This document shows positions 27,945 through 37,078 of a stretch of DNA of 64,000 bases, piece by piece. The notes beneath the pieces are model-generated. The model saw only the letters and a list, made by a program, of their open reading frames with translations, did not search any database and was not told where the DNA came from. The first letter of the stretch is position 1, and every line of letters starts with the position of its first letter. The stretch spans positions 310,001 to 374,000 of the forward strand of contig OY970371.1 of NCBI GenBank assembly GCA_963718695.1, written 5' to 3'. This DNA is from Manganitrophus sp963718695. Its GTDB lineage: Bacteria; Nitrospirota; Nitrospiria; SBBL01; Manganitrophaceae. The position numbers were made by a program, and so were the translations under genes.

Positions 27945-28379
27945 ATGAAAGCGGTGAAACATCAGCGCCAAGGTTCGATAAAGGATCATCAGGAAGGGCC
28001 GACCAGAGAACTTTTCCGAAAATTCGCCCACAAGACTTCGGAGGCCGTCGGTTCGCCGGCGGCCTTCGTTTCGGCGATTGCAATTATCCTGATGTGGGCT
28101 TTCTCAGGGCCGCTCTTTCATTTCTCGGATACCTGGCAGCTGATCATCAACACCGGAACGACGATCATCACCTTCCTGATGGTCTTCTTGATCCAGAATA
28201 TGCAGAATCGCGATGCCAAGGCGATTCACCTGAAGCTGGACGAACTCATCCGGTGCGTGCAAGGGGCGCGCAACGGAATGATCGACTTGGAGGATTTATC
28301 GGACGAGGAGATTGAGGCATTCCGGAAAGAGTTCCAACGCTTTACGAGGCAATCGCGGGAGCGAAGAGCGACGAAGTAA
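27945..28379 (+). CDS. Low-affinity iron permease family protein
   Basis: A 144-residue membrane protein. Two helices (about 40-60 and 68-90) are followed by IQNMQNRDAKAIHLKLDELI, the signature of the low-affinity iron permease family, and a charged tail. Family transport activity in bacteria is poorly established, so iron transport is a family-based guess. It lies 62 bases after the SRPBCC gene, probably in the same unit. Confidence 0.8.
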   Translation: MKAVKHQRQGSIKDHQEGPTRELFRKFAHKTSEAVGSPAAFVSAIAIILMWAFSGPLFHFSDTWQLIINTGTTIITFLMVFLIQNMQNRDAKAIHLKLDELIRCVQGARNGMIDLEDLSDEEIEAFRKEFQRFTRQSRERRATK

Positions 28380-28420
28380 AGCCGCCGCGCCGCCGCGTTG
28401 GATTCGGACGAGATTCTTCC

Positions 28421-29209
28421 TCAGGCGGTTTTATCGTAACGGGAGGTGCTCCATCCTGATTCGGACTCGATTCGATTCCCCCCCTTCCGCTTGGCCCGAT
28501 ACATTGCATCGTCCGCCCGTTTGAGGAGCCGCTCGGCGGTATCTCCCCGTTTGAAGACGGCCACCCCCATGCTCAAGGAGATGTTTCCGTTTCGATGTTG
28601 ATGAAAGGCGAACCGGATCCGCTCGCCGATCTCCATCGCCGCCTCCAGATCGGTATCGATCAGAATCACCGAGAACTCGTCCCCGCCGTACCGCGCCCCG
28701 CAATCGACCCCCTCGCGGATCATCCGCAAAATAATCTGGCCCGCCTCCTTCAAGACGGAGTCGCCCGCCGCGTGTCCGTAAGAGTCGTTGTATCGTTTAA
28801 ATCCGTCAATATCGAGAAAGAGAAGGGAGAAGATCTCTTTTTGCCGATTGGCCCGCTCCACCTCTTTTCCAAGACGGTGATGGAAAAATCGGGAGTTGTA
28901 GATTTCCGTCAGGTGATCGGTCATGGAGAGTCGCTGCAGCTCCATCGTTCGGGATTGCTGCAGCTTGACCCGCTTTGTAAAAAGATAGATCAAAAGAAGG
29001 ACCATTACCAGATTGGCGAAGGTGCTTGTGATATTGGCCAAGAGCTCTCTTCGGGTCTGGAAGAAAGATCCGGTTTGATAGAGATCGACCCACCAAGGGG
29101 TGGCCCCGATCAAGAGAATGAGGAGGAGACTCACGACGACAAAGAGGGTCTCGAGACTTGATTCCGAGCTGTCAAATTGCATCGGGCCGAATCCTGGAAA
29201 TGTCATCAA
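28421..29209 (-). CDS. Membrane diguanylate cyclase (GGDEF)
   Basis: A 262-residue protein with two transmembrane helices (about 20-40 and 60-80) and a C-terminal GGDEF domain (about 95-255). The active-site sequence is YGGDEF, and the DIDGFKRYND strand supplies the metal ligand. No RxxD inhibitory site is obvious just upstream of the active site. It makes cyclic di-GMP at the inner membrane. The same window carries a c-di-GMP-class riboswitch, so a local signalling link is conceivable but not shown. The second Met (29206) is an equally good start. Confidence 0.9.
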   Translation of the reverse strand: MMTFPGFGPMQFDSSESSLETLFVVVSLLLILLIGATPWWVDLYQTGSFFQTRRELLANITSTFANLVMVLLLIYLFTKRVKLQQSRTMELQRLSMTDHLTEIYNSRFFHHRLGKEVERANRQKEIFSLLFLDIDGFKRYNDSYGHAAGDSVLKEAGQIILRMIREGVDCGARYGGDEFSVILIDTDLEAAMEIGERIRFAFHQHRNGNISLSMGVAVFKRGDTAERLLKRADDAMYRAKRKGGNRIESESGWSTSRYDKTA

Positions 29210-29551
29210 GCTGACGTACGGAGGAGGAAAAGGCGAAGAAGGTTGAGCGATCCGAAGAGGAAAAAATCAAGTAGAACAAGCCGCGTTTTAAAACGTCAGC
29301 CAGATCGTAGCATAGGCCATTTTTTTATTCAATCCCTGCCCGATGACACATGCTCAAGGAAAAGGCGGTATGAAAGTTGCGTTTCTTTCAATGAAGTAGT
29401 CCCTTCGGAGAAGGGCGAGACATCTTCCGTCTTAATCCTCCGGGTAAACGGCGCGGATTCAACCGGCATCGACACCCAATGGAACTGGAAGGTCCCTTCA
29501 TCCTCTTCGCAAACGATTGCTATTTTGCGATGTTCTCCAAGGGTGAGAAAG

Positions 29552-30205
29552 ATGATTGAATATCTCGGATTATTTCTAATCAGCATGGCGGCTTCTCTTC
29601 ATTGCGTCGGGATGTGCGGCGGCATTGCGGGGATGCACAGTGTATGGGTAGGTTCTTCTCGCAGCCGGACGGTCCATCTTTTCCTCTACCATGGGGGACG
29701 AATCGGAACCTACCTCTCTATCGGCCTGCTGTTCGGGGCCTTCGGAGCCCTGCTGTTCGGGACGCAGCGCCTCCTGTCGGTGATCACCGGGGTCGCGATC
29801 ATTTGGATTTCGGCGATGGCGCTTTTTTTCTCCCCCGCCAGGGCGCTCCCATTTCTGGAAGGGGTTTTTGCCTCGCTCTTCGGATGGGCAAAGGGACGAG
29901 AAGGATCGATCGCTTCTCTTTGTTTTGGGATCTTTCACGGTCTTCTCCCTTGTTCGCTCGTCTACGCCTTCGCCGCAAAGGCGGCGAGCACCGGATCGGT
30001 TTCGGCCGGGCTCTTCACGATGATCAGCTTCGGATTGGGGACCGTCCCGGCGCTTCTCTTTTCGACCACCCTGCTCCATCTTTTTTCTCCCACCGTCCGC
30101 GCTCGCTTCATCTCGGCGGGGACCTTCTTTCTCCTGATCTTGGGAGTCATCACGCTGCTGCGTGCATTCATTCCATCGCATGCCGGACATGAGGGGGGCT
30201 TTTGA
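29552..30205 (+). CDS. Sulfite exporter TauE/SafE family membrane protein
   Basis: A 217-residue protein with six hydrophobic segments; it starts at MIEYLGLF with GGTGAG upstream. The N-terminus has the paired Cys motif LHCVGMCGG, typical of the SafE-like branch linked to copper and cytochrome-oxidase maturation rather than sulfite export. It overlaps the P-type ATPase start (TGATG). The neighbouring ATPase suggests it supports cytochrome c oxidase copper delivery. Confidence 0.82.
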   Translation: MIEYLGLFLISMAASLHCVGMCGGIAGMHSVWVGSSRSRTVHLFLYHGGRIGTYLSIGLLFGAFGALLFGTQRLLSVITGVAIIWISAMALFFSPARALPFLEGVFASLFGWAKGREGSIASLCFGIFHGLLPCSLVYAFAAKAASTGSVSAGLFTMISFGLGTVPALLFSTTLLHLFSPTVRARFISAGTFFLLILGVITLLRAFIPSHAGHEGGF

Positions 30206-32289
30206 TGAAGAGACCGGTCCACTGTCAGCATTGCCGGCTGCCGATCCGCTCCGAACGATCCGATCCGAACCCCTTTTGTTGTTACGGCTGCCGGCTTGCT
30301 TTTCGAATCGTCGGCGAGCAGGGGGAGGGGGGAGAGGCTGCTTTTCTCCTTGCCCGGCTGGCACTGGGGGCGCTTCTCTCCATGAACATCATGACATTTA
30401 GCCTTCTGCTCTACGGAAAAGCGATCCCGCAAGAGATGATTCCCCCTTTCCAACTGCTTCTTTTTCTTCACGCAACCCCCTTGATGTTCCTTCTGGGAGC
30501 TCCCTTTTTTAGAGGTCTCTTGCAGGAAAGCCGAAGCTTCGCTTTCGGGATGGACAGCCTGATCGCCTTGGGGGCCGGTGCGGCCTACCTCTCCTCCACC
30601 TTTGCTTGGCTGACGGGAGCAGCGGAGGTCTATTTCGATACCGGGACGATGATTCTGGTGTTGGTGACCCTCGGCCGGTTTCTAGAGGCGACCGCCCGCG
30701 CACAGGCGGCCGACGGAATCAAGCGGCTCCTCTCCCTCTCTCCTCTGACGGCAACGGTTCTGACCGGCGGGGGGGAAATTCAAAAACCGGCGGAGGAGGT
30801 CCAAAGGGGAGAAATCCTCCGGGTCCGTCCCGGAGAACAAATTCCGGTCGATGGAGAGGTGGTCGAAGGAGGTGCGGCGGAAGGGGGGCTGGTGGATGAG
30901 TCGATGCTGACCGGCGAGTCGCGTTTCGCCGAAAAAAAAGTAGGAGACCGGGTGTATGCGGCCACGTTGAATGGAGAGGCTCCCCTGAAGATCCAAGCGC
31001 TCGCCCCGCTGGCCGGGTCGCTTTTTCGCCAGATGGTTTCTTTGATGGAAAAGGCACAACAGGGGCGGGGAGAGATGGCGCGGCTGGCCGATCGCGTCTC
31101 TTCATTTTTCGTTCCGGGGGTCCTCCTCTGCGCGCTGGGGACCGCCCTTTTTTGGTGGCAGCGGACGGGAGGATCGGCGGCCCTCTTCAATGTGTTGGCC
31201 GTTCTTCTTGTTGCCTGTCCTTGTGCTCTCGGACTGGCGACGCCGATGGTGATCTCCGTCGGCGTCGGCCGGGCGGCGCGGGAGGGGGTGTTGATCCGGT
31301 CGAGCCGGGTTTTTGAGGTCCTGCCGAAGGTTTCTAGCCTTTTCTTCGACAAAACCGGAACGCTGACCGAAGGGAAGCCGGTCCTCTTCTCGATCCTCCT
31401 TCCTTCCGGGAGGAAGGTTGCTCCAGAGCCCCTTCTGGCGGTCGGCGCCTCGTTGGCCCAACCGTCGGAGCACGTTCTGTCCCGGTCCCTGGTGGCGGCG
31501 GGGATGGAGCGGGGGATCCCGCTCCATCCGATTGCCGGATTTAAAAATCACCCCGGCCTGGGAATGGCAGGCCAGGTACAGATGAATGGGGAAGGTAGCC
31601 GGGTGTGGGTGGGAAGCCGGCGGTGGATGAAGGAGAATGGCCTCCGGTTCGATTCGCATCTGGAAGCACAAAGCACGCGGGCCGCATCGGAAGGGAAGAG
31701 CCTCGTCTTTTGCGGATGGGAGGGGTGCGTTCAGGGAGGCTTTGTTTTTGCCGACCGTCTTCGCGCGGGAGCCTCGGAGGCGGTCTCCCTCCTCCAGCGG
31801 GAAGGCCTCTCGATTTACCTCTTGAGCGGAGACCAAATACAGGTCGTCGAAGAGACCGGAAGGCAACTGCCCGGATGCGCGATCCATGCCGAGCGGCTCC
31901 CTCATGAGAAATGCGATGAGATCCGCCGGGTGAAAAAAAAGGGAGGGACCGTCGCGATGGTCGGTGACGGGATCAACGACGCCGCCGCCCTTGCTGAAGC
32001 CGATATCGGGATCGCGATCGGGTCGGGGAGCGATGTTGCGAAGGAGACCGCCAACGTCAGTTTGGTCCGGACCGACCTTCGAAAAATCCCCTGGCTGATT
32101 CGATTTACAAGACGGGCTTTGCGAACGATCAAGCAAAACCTTTTCTGGGCCTTTTTCTACAACATCATCGGGGTCGGCTTGGCCATGGCCGGAATGCTCC
32201 AGCCGATTCTGGCGGCCCTGGCGATGATCCTCAGCAGTTTACTCGTGATTTGGAACAGCCTCCGTTTGAGAAATGACGAATTAAACTAA
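30205..32289 (+). CDS. ccoI: CcoI/FixI-like copper P1B-type ATPase
   Basis: A 694-residue heavy-metal ATPase. The N-terminus has CQHC and CCYGC metal ligands; the membrane CPC motif is at 338-340 (VACPCALGLATP), the phosphorylated Asp at 382 (DKTGTLTEGKP), and the hinge motif is GDGINDAAAL. The TGE loop is SMLTGES. The start ATG at 30205 (GAGGGGGG upstream) is preferred over the TTG before it. The Cys-rich N-terminus and the coupled SafE-type gene match CcoI, which delivers copper to cbb3-type oxidase. The oxidase genes themselves are not in the window. Confidence 0.87.
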   Translation: MKRPVHCQHCRLPIRSERSDPNPFCCYGCRLAFRIVGEQGEGGEAAFLLARLALGALLSMNIMTFSLLLYGKAIPQEMIPPFQLLLFLHATPLMFLLGAPFFRGLLQESRSFAFGMDSLIALGAGAAYLSSTFAWLTGAAEVYFDTGTMILVLVTLGRFLEATARAQAADGIKRLLSLSPLTATVLTGGGEIQKPAEEVQRGEILRVRPGEQIPVDGEVVEGGAAEGGLVDESMLTGESRFAEKKVGDRVYAATLNGEAPLKIQALAPLAGSLFRQMVSLMEKAQQGRGEMARLADRVSSFFVPGVLLCALGTALFWWQRTGGSAALFNVLAVLLVACPCALGLATPMVISVGVGRAAREGVLIRSSRVFEVLPKVSSLFFDKTGTLTEGKPVLFSILLPSGRKVAPEPLLAVGASLAQPSEHVLSRSLVAAGMERGIPLHPIAGFKNHPGLGMAGQVQMNGEGSRVWVGSRRWMKENGLRFDSHLEAQSTRAASEGKSLVFCGWEGCVQGGFVFADRLRAGASEAVSLLQREGLSIYLLSGDQIQVVEETGRQLPGCAIHAERLPHEKCDEIRRVKKKGGTVAMVGDGINDAAALAEADIGIAIGSGSDVAKETANVSLVRTDLRKIPWLIRFTRRALRTIKQNLFWAFFYNIIGVGLAMAGMLQPILAALAMILSSLLVIWNSLRLRNDELN

Positions 32290-32417
32290 ATAAGAATGAG
32301 AAGTCAAGCATCCCCGGCGCGGGTGTGGGGCAGCACCCACTTCCAAAAGCCTCTATTTGAGTTCTTCTCCTTGATCTTGTAGAATGACACCACGAATCAT
32401 CCAGATCGGGGGCCTGC

Positions 32418-33125
32418 GTGCCGAAATCTTTTTCCGAAAAAATCGTCTTCCGTCTCGCGTATTACTTCTCCTGGTTCTTCGTCCATCTCTACCGCTGGAC
32501 CTGCCGGGTCGAGGTGAAAGGACCCCTCCTCGACGCTCTCAGCGACGACCGGCCGGTCCTGTTGACCTGGTGGCATCAGGACATGCTGTTCAATTTTTAT
32601 TATCTGATCGCATTTGCCGAAAGAAGAAAAATCGCCACGATCGTCAGTCAAAGCAAAGATGGGGCGCTCGCCACTTACCTGATCGAGAAATTCGGCTTCA
32701 CCGTCCTTCGGGGCTCCAGCTCCAAAGGGGGAAAAGAAGCGCTTGATCTGCTGACCGATTTCGTCATCAAAGAAAGGGCGGTCGGGATCATCGTCTGCGA
32801 CGGCCCGCGCCCGCCGGGACGCGTGGCCAAGCCGGGGATCATCCTCCTTGCGCGAAAGACCGGCCATCCGATTATCAAAGTGCGATCGTGGGGAGCGCGG
32901 CAGCATCTCTTTCAAAAGAGCTGGTGCAAACTGGCCCTCGTTTTCCCTTTCTCCCGGGTGACAGTCTGGTCGGATTCGCCCATGGTGGTTCCGGGGGAGT
33001 CGCGGCGCGAGGCGCTGGAAGAATACCGCCGGGAAGTTGAGAAACGGCTCAATGAAATGGCGGATCTTTCAGAGCGCCATTTCGGAGCCGATCGAACCGC
33101 ATCGATCTCCGTAAAAACAAATTGA
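32418..33125 (+). CDS. DUF374 lysophospholipid acyltransferase family protein
   Basis: A 235-residue membrane-associated protein with an N-terminal amphipathic/hydrophobic segment. Motifs follow the DUF374 acyltransferases: LLTWWHQDML, SQSKDGALA, VLRGSSSKGGKEAL and CDGPRPPGRVAKPGI. The His in the first is the likely catalytic base. It would acylate a lipid, possibly lipid A or a lysophospholipid. The start GTG has GGGGG five bases upstream. It forms a separate transcription unit. Confidence 0.8.
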   Translation: MPKSFSEKIVFRLAYYFSWFFVHLYRWTCRVEVKGPLLDALSDDRPVLLTWWHQDMLFNFYYLIAFAERRKIATIVSQSKDGALATYLIEKFGFTVLRGSSSKGGKEALDLLTDFVIKERAVGIIVCDGPRPPGRVAKPGIILLARKTGHPIIKVRSWGARQHLFQKSWCKLALVFPFSRVTVWSDSPMVVPGESRREALEEYRREVEKRLNEMADLSERHFGADRTASISVKTN

Positions 33126-33157
33126 CTCCTCCCCGAGAGATTTGATAACCTGCGCCT

Positions 33158-33490
33158 ATGTCGGCCAAGACCATTGTCAATACGCTTCATACCTCCTTTC
33201 CCGGGATGCTGGTCACCGGCGTCACCGGAGGGCTGATCGGGTCGTTCATCGGCGGACCGTTCTGGATTACGCTCTGCGCCATGGTCGGGGCGTTGATCGG
33301 GATGGTCGTCTGGCGGCTCGGCGGCCGGCGCTTCTTCCTTTTTATCGTCATCGGCGCACTGCTGGGGGGGCTGCTGGCCCTCTTGATCGCCGGCCCCGAG
33401 CAGGGATTGATCGGAGCGGCCACCGGAGGGGCGATGGGCGGTTTCATCGCCGTCAACTTTCTCATGATGCGTCCCCGGCAGCCTTCCTGA
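33158..33490 (+). CDS. Glycine-zipper membrane protein
   Basis: A 110-residue protein that is hydrophobic for most of its length, with three or four glycine-rich helices (GMLVTGVTGGLIGSFIGG, GALLGGLLALLIAG, GAATGGAMGGFIA). No known domain is seen. It lies 32 bases after the acyltransferase and may be co-transcribed. Confidence 0.65.
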   Translation: MSAKTIVNTLHTSFPGMLVTGVTGGLIGSFIGGPFWITLCAMVGALIGMVVWRLGGRRFFLFIVIGALLGGLLALLIAGPEQGLIGAATGGAMGGFIAVNFLMMRPRQPS

Positions 33491-33630
33491 CCGATTGGGA
33501 AATCACCCTAGATTCCTTCTCTCCGATTCTTAATTTCCCGAAATTACTCCCCTACGGCATTCTTTCCCATTGCAAAATTTCGAGACTTCTCATTTAATGA
33601 TCCGAGAACACTCTATTCGGAGGAACATTG

Positions 33631-34248
33631 ATGATGAAGCGCTTGATCTTGATCTTCTCCACCCTGGTTGTCTCGATGGCGGGAATGGCATCGACCGGCG
33701 GGAGCATCGAAATCGCCCCTTGCGGAACCACGCTGGCCACCCATGCCGGCGTCCCCGCGCGATCCAATATTATGAGTCCGGACGAGAGCTGCGGCGGCCG
33801 AGCGACCTACGGACTACAATATCAGTGCGTGGAATATGTCAGGCGCTTCTATCATCTGGTAAAGGGGATTGAAACACGAGAAGGGATGATGGACCGGCGG
33901 TGGAACGGCAACGCCAATACCTATTTTAAGACCGCCGCCCAGAAGGATCTCGACGCCTTCGAGAACGGCGGATTGGTCGCGCCGAGGCCGGACGACATTC
34001 TCGCTTTCCAGGGAGGACCTTACGGCCACGTCGCAATCATCACCCGGGTGACCGATACGCATATTGAATTTGTCGAGCAGAATTTCTCACCGTCTGGAAC
34101 CGGCCGGTTGGCATATAACCCGGTCACGAATCGGGTGGAGCATCGAAAAGCCGGCGGCGATCGCTTTATCGTCGAGGGATGGCTTCGTCCCCAGTCGGAT
34201 CGGAATCTTTTTCCACAAGGACCGGTGGAAGCCGTCTCGGACCGATAA
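33631..34248 (+). CDS. Secreted CHAP-like amidase/peptidase
   Basis: A 205-residue protein with a signal peptide (MMKRLILIFSTLVVSMAGMA). The CHAP order is present: catalytic Cys in LQYQCVEYVRRFY, His in PYGHVAIITRV, and VEQNF for the last polar residue. CHAP enzymes cut peptidoglycan amides. The ATG at 33631 (GGAGG seven bases upstream) is chosen over a TTG three bases earlier. It is followed by a long hairpin. Confidence 0.82.
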   Translation: MMKRLILIFSTLVVSMAGMASTGGSIEIAPCGTTLATHAGVPARSNIMSPDESCGGRATYGLQYQCVEYVRRFYHLVKGIETREGMMDRRWNGNANTYFKTAAQKDLDAFENGGLVAPRPDDILAFQGGPYGHVAIITRVTDTHIEFVEQNFSPSGTGRLAYNPVTNRVEHRKAGGDRFIVEGWLRPQSDRNLFPQGPVEAVSDR

Positions 34249-34258
34249 TTTCTAAAAG

Positions 34259-34337
34259 CGTGAGGCGTCAGGCGGTAGGCGTTGGGGGGTAGAAGATTAA
34301 CATCTTCTGACCTACCCCTGGCGCCTCACGTATTTTT
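34259..34337. terminator. Long bidirectional hairpin between convergent genes
   Basis: CGTGAGGCG (34259-34267) pairs with CGCCTCACG (34322-34330), and GGGGTAG-AAGAT pairs with ATCTT-CTACCCC within it. TATTTTT follows on the plus strand. It ends the CHAP gene and faces the Pro/Gly-rich gene. Confidence 0.65.
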
Positions 34338-34342
34338 AGACT

Positions 34343-34897
34343 CTACTGGACTCCGCCCGAAGGGGGAAGAAGCGGGGGAGGGGTCGGGCGTTCAGACCCC
34401 GGAAGATCCTGACCGGACGGGCTGTCCAATCCGCCCTGACCCAAGCCGCCCCGGTCGGTGCCGCTGGGGGGGCAATCGGTCATTCCGAATTGATCCGAAT
34501 TTCCAGCATCCGGTTGACCCAAGCTGCCTCCTTGATCTCCAGGAAGACTCCCTTGCGGGTTCGGTGGAGTACTCCCCGGCGGGTTTGACGGAACGCTTCC
34601 GGGAGGATTGGGGGGAATGCTTCCCGGAGGGGGTAAGGAGCGTTGATCTAACTCCGAATCTCCGAGTCCGCCTCGATCACCCTGATTCAGGTCGGGTGGG
34701 GTCGATCCCGGAGGACAGGGATCCAAAGCGCCGCGATCACCCGGGTCCGGCGGGGTGCTTGGCGTGCCGAATGGGTCCGAATCGGAGCTTCCGGGAGGGC
34801 TACCCAAATCGCCCGGTCCGCCACGGTCCTGTGTTTGCGCGTATAACGGTGTCGCGCCGAGCAGAAGCAACAATAGAAACAAAGCATATTTTCTCAT
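34343..34897 (-). CDS. Secreted Pro/Gly/Ser-rich low-complexity protein
   Basis: A 184-residue protein with a typical signal peptide (MRKYALFLLLLLLGATPLYA) and a mature part made of Pro, Gly, Ser and Asp in PPGS, PGS and DRGGLG-like units, with only two or three Cys. Such a composition suggests an extended, disordered secreted chain. The second ATG (34897) is chosen because AAAGGA lies six bases before it. The long opposite-strand frame is an artefact of the composition. Confidence 0.65.
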   Translation of the reverse strand: MRKYALFLLLLLLGATPLYAQTQDRGGPGDLGSPPGSSDSDPFGTPSTPPDPGDRGALDPCPPGSTPPDLNQGDRGGLGDSELDQRSLPPPGSIPPNPPGSVPSNPPGSTPPNPQGSLPGDQGGSLGQPDAGNSDQFGMTDCPPSGTDRGGLGQGGLDSPSGQDLPGSERPTPPPLLPPSGGVQ

Positions 34898-35193
34898 TCG
34901 CATTCCTTTCTACAGAGTGTCCTACAAGCAGTTCTAACCGATATGGAAGAGCAAAAAGGGGGCCAACGTCTACGCTCCTTTGTTTAAGGCCTTTCGAGAA
35001 AGGTGAGATCAGGATGTGTCAGAGTGCCGACTTTCTGCGCATTCGGACCGAAGGGCCGGAAAGTGCCGAGCAGAGTTTATACACTCGGATCAGGCCGATC
35101 GAAGAGGACGCTCAGGAGAAAAGCCATTGACAAAGGAAAGCGGTTTCGTTTAAAGTACGGCCAGTTGATCGGATTATTGAGCGGACGACGAAG

Positions 35194-35502
35194 ATGGCAG
35201 AGCAAATACAAACCGAAATTAAAAAGATCCATGCCAAGGTCGGAGAGCCGTTCAAAATTCGTATCTGGGAAGATCGAACCCGGGGAAGCCGGTATGTTCC
35301 GACGTTCGATGCCGCTGTACTCAAGCTCATCAGTGATGAATACGCGCGGACGCGGCACGTCAGGACCAACGACATCGGGATGCATTATTTTGAGTTCGTC
35401 CCCGTAAAGTCCGGGCGGTATTCGATCGAATTCGAATGCCGGTACGGTTGGAAATTCTCTGCGGAAGACCGCCTGCTTTACGAGGTGGAGGTCGCCGGGT
35501 AG
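35194..35502 (+). CDS. Small protein with possible chagasin-like fold
   Basis: A 102-residue protein without signal peptide. GEPFKIRIWED...RGSRY near the start, then a short helix and the late FEFVPVKSGRYSIEFECRYGWK follow the order of chagasin/I42 cysteine-protease inhibitors, though the NPTTGY loop is not conserved. The similarity is weak. The ribosome site is poor, and it sits 50 bases upstream of the tRNA gene. Confidence 0.5.
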   Translation: MAEQIQTEIKKIHAKVGEPFKIRIWEDRTRGSRYVPTFDAAVLKLISDEYARTRHVRTNDIGMHYFEFVPVKSGRYSIEFECRYGWKFSAEDRLLYEVEVAG

Positions 35503-35554
35503 GCCTTCATCCGGCCTGCGGTTGATCCGCTAAAAATCTAATACTTCAAATTAT

Positions 35555-35630
35555 GGTCCCATCGTCTAGTGGCCTAGGACGTTGGCCTCTCACGCCGAAA
35601 ACACGGGTTCGAACCCCGTTGGGACCACCA
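35555..35630 (+). tRNA. tRNA-Glu (anticodon CTC)
   Basis: A 76-nt cloverleaf: acceptor stem GGTCCCA/TGGGACC, discriminator A, encoded CCA. The anticodon stem TTGGC/GCCGA holds the loop CTCTCAC with anticodon CTC, and the T-arm has GGGTTCGAACCCC-type pairing. It reads GAG codons. Confidence 0.95.
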
Positions 35631-35647
35631 ACCTAAATATTTGGAAT

Positions 35648-35690
35648 GGCATCTACCGGCTGCTTAAGCGCGCTGTAGATGCCATTTTTT
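35648..35690 (+). terminator. Terminator after tRNA-Glu
   Basis: GGCATCTAC (35648-35656) pairs perfectly with GTAGATGCC (35675-35683), followed by a run of six T (35685-35690). Confidence 0.85.
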
Positions 35691-35878
35691 ATCCACACCG
35701 TCAAAATAAAAGAGGAGGCGGAGGGTGCTCAAGCTCGCGGGGGATCGGACCGCGGCGGGGCTCGCGACCGATCTTGACGTCAGCGTCTCTCGGGGGGGAT
35801 CGCAAGGCTTCGCTTGATTGACAGAGCGAACCCCTCTCCCTATAATCAGTTGTTCGCGTTTAAATACGGATCGATTCA

Positions 35879-37063
35879 ATGGCAATATTCCAGGAATGGA
35901 AAAAAGGTCTCCTCGGGGTTGCGGCTCTGGTCGCGATCATCGCGGGGGTGACCCTTTTTCGCGGCGGCGAAAAAGAGGCGGAGTACCGGACGGCGAAAGT
36001 AGAACAGGGGGATCTCACCACCCGTGTTTCGGCCACCGGAAAGGTCGATGCCCTCGTCACCGTCGAGGTGGGAAGCCAGGTCTCCGGGACGGTGCAAAAG
36101 CTCTTGGCCGATTTTAATTCCCGCGTCAAAAAAGGCCAGGTGGTGGCGCAGATCGACCCATCGCTTTTTCAGGCCCAAGTCGAACAGGCGCGGGCGAAGC
36201 TGGCCAACGATGAGGCGAATGTCGAAAAAGCGCGCGTCCTCCTGGCCGATGCAAAACGGGCGCTCAAGAGAATGGAGACCCTCTTCGCCCGCGATTTCGT
36301 CTCCGAGAGCGAGAAGGATGCGGCGCAGACCGCCCATGACTCCGCCGTCGCCAGCGTAAAGTCGGCCGAGACCCAGGTCGTGCAGGATCAGGCCGCGCTC
36401 CGGCTCGCCGAGGCGAACCTCCGCTACACCACCATCGCCTCCCCGGTCGATGGGATTGTCATTTCCAGGAATGTCGACGTCGGGCAAACGGTCGCCGCCT
36501 CGCTTCAAGCGCCGACCCTCTTCACCATTGCGCAGGACCTCACCGAGATGAAGGTCGATACGAGCGTCGATGAAGCCGACATCGGAAGGGTTGCGATCGG
36601 GCAGGAGGCCGAGTTCACCGTCGATGCTTACCCCGACACCCCTTTCCGCGGGACGGTCCAGGATATTTACAATCAGCCGATTGTGGTCCAAAACGTAGTG
36701 ACCTATGATGCGATCATCCTGGTGAAGAATCCGGAGCTGAAACTCCGGCCGGGGATGACGGCCAATGTCACGATCCGCGTCGCCCACAAAGAGAATGTGC
36801 TCAAGCTCCCGAACGCCGCCCTTCGCTACCGGCCCGAGCGGGAATCGGGGCGAACCGTTCCCGCGAAAAGAGAGCGGCGGCCGACCGAGGTCTGGGTGCT
36901 GCGGGAAGGAAAAGAGATTGCCGTCCCGGTGACCCTCGGCTTGAGCGATGGAAGCTTCACCGAGCTCCTCTCCGGCGATTTGAAGCCGGGAGAGTCGGTC
37001 ATTACCGAAAAGGTCCGGAAGAATGGGCGCCGCCGCAGGGAAGCGGCCGGGCCCCTTCGATGA
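35879..37063 (+). CDS. macA: MacA-like periplasmic adaptor (HlyD family)
   Basis: A 394-residue membrane-fusion protein. One N-terminal anchor helix (about 10-28) is followed by the barrel-sandwich half-motif (VSATGKVDALVTVEVGSQVSGTV), a long coiled coil (about 90-175), the second half-motif (SPVDGIVISRNVDVGQTV), and a beta-barrel to about 300. It links an inner-membrane ABC exporter to an outer-membrane channel. It is 15 bases upstream of the MacB-type ATPase gene. No TolC gene is in the window. Confidence 0.87.
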   Translation: MAIFQEWKKGLLGVAALVAIIAGVTLFRGGEKEAEYRTAKVEQGDLTTRVSATGKVDALVTVEVGSQVSGTVQKLLADFNSRVKKGQVVAQIDPSLFQAQVEQARAKLANDEANVEKARVLLADAKRALKRMETLFARDFVSESEKDAAQTAHDSAVASVKSAETQVVQDQAALRLAEANLRYTTIASPVDGIVISRNVDVGQTVAASLQAPTLFTIAQDLTEMKVDTSVDEADIGRVAIGQEAEFTVDAYPDTPFRGTVQDIYNQPIVVQNVVTYDAIILVKNPELKLRPGMTANVTIRVAHKENVLKLPNAALRYRPERESGRTVPAKRERRPTEVWVLREGKEIAVPVTLGLSDGSFTELLSGDLKPGESVITEKVRKNGRRRREAAGPLR

Positions 37064-37078
37064 GGTTTTAAAGCGACG

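Noticed and set aside
31102..32136. A 344-codon frame opposite the copper ATPase
   Set aside because: It is a shadow of a strongly recognised P-type ATPase.
34282..35130. A 282-codon plus-strand frame opposite the Pro/Gly-rich gene
   Set aside because: No signal peptide or domain; the minus-strand product has a proper signal peptide and ribosome site.
35555..35690. tRNA-Glu as the attachment site of an integrated element
   Set aside because: No integrase and no direct repeat of the tRNA 3' end were found in the window.
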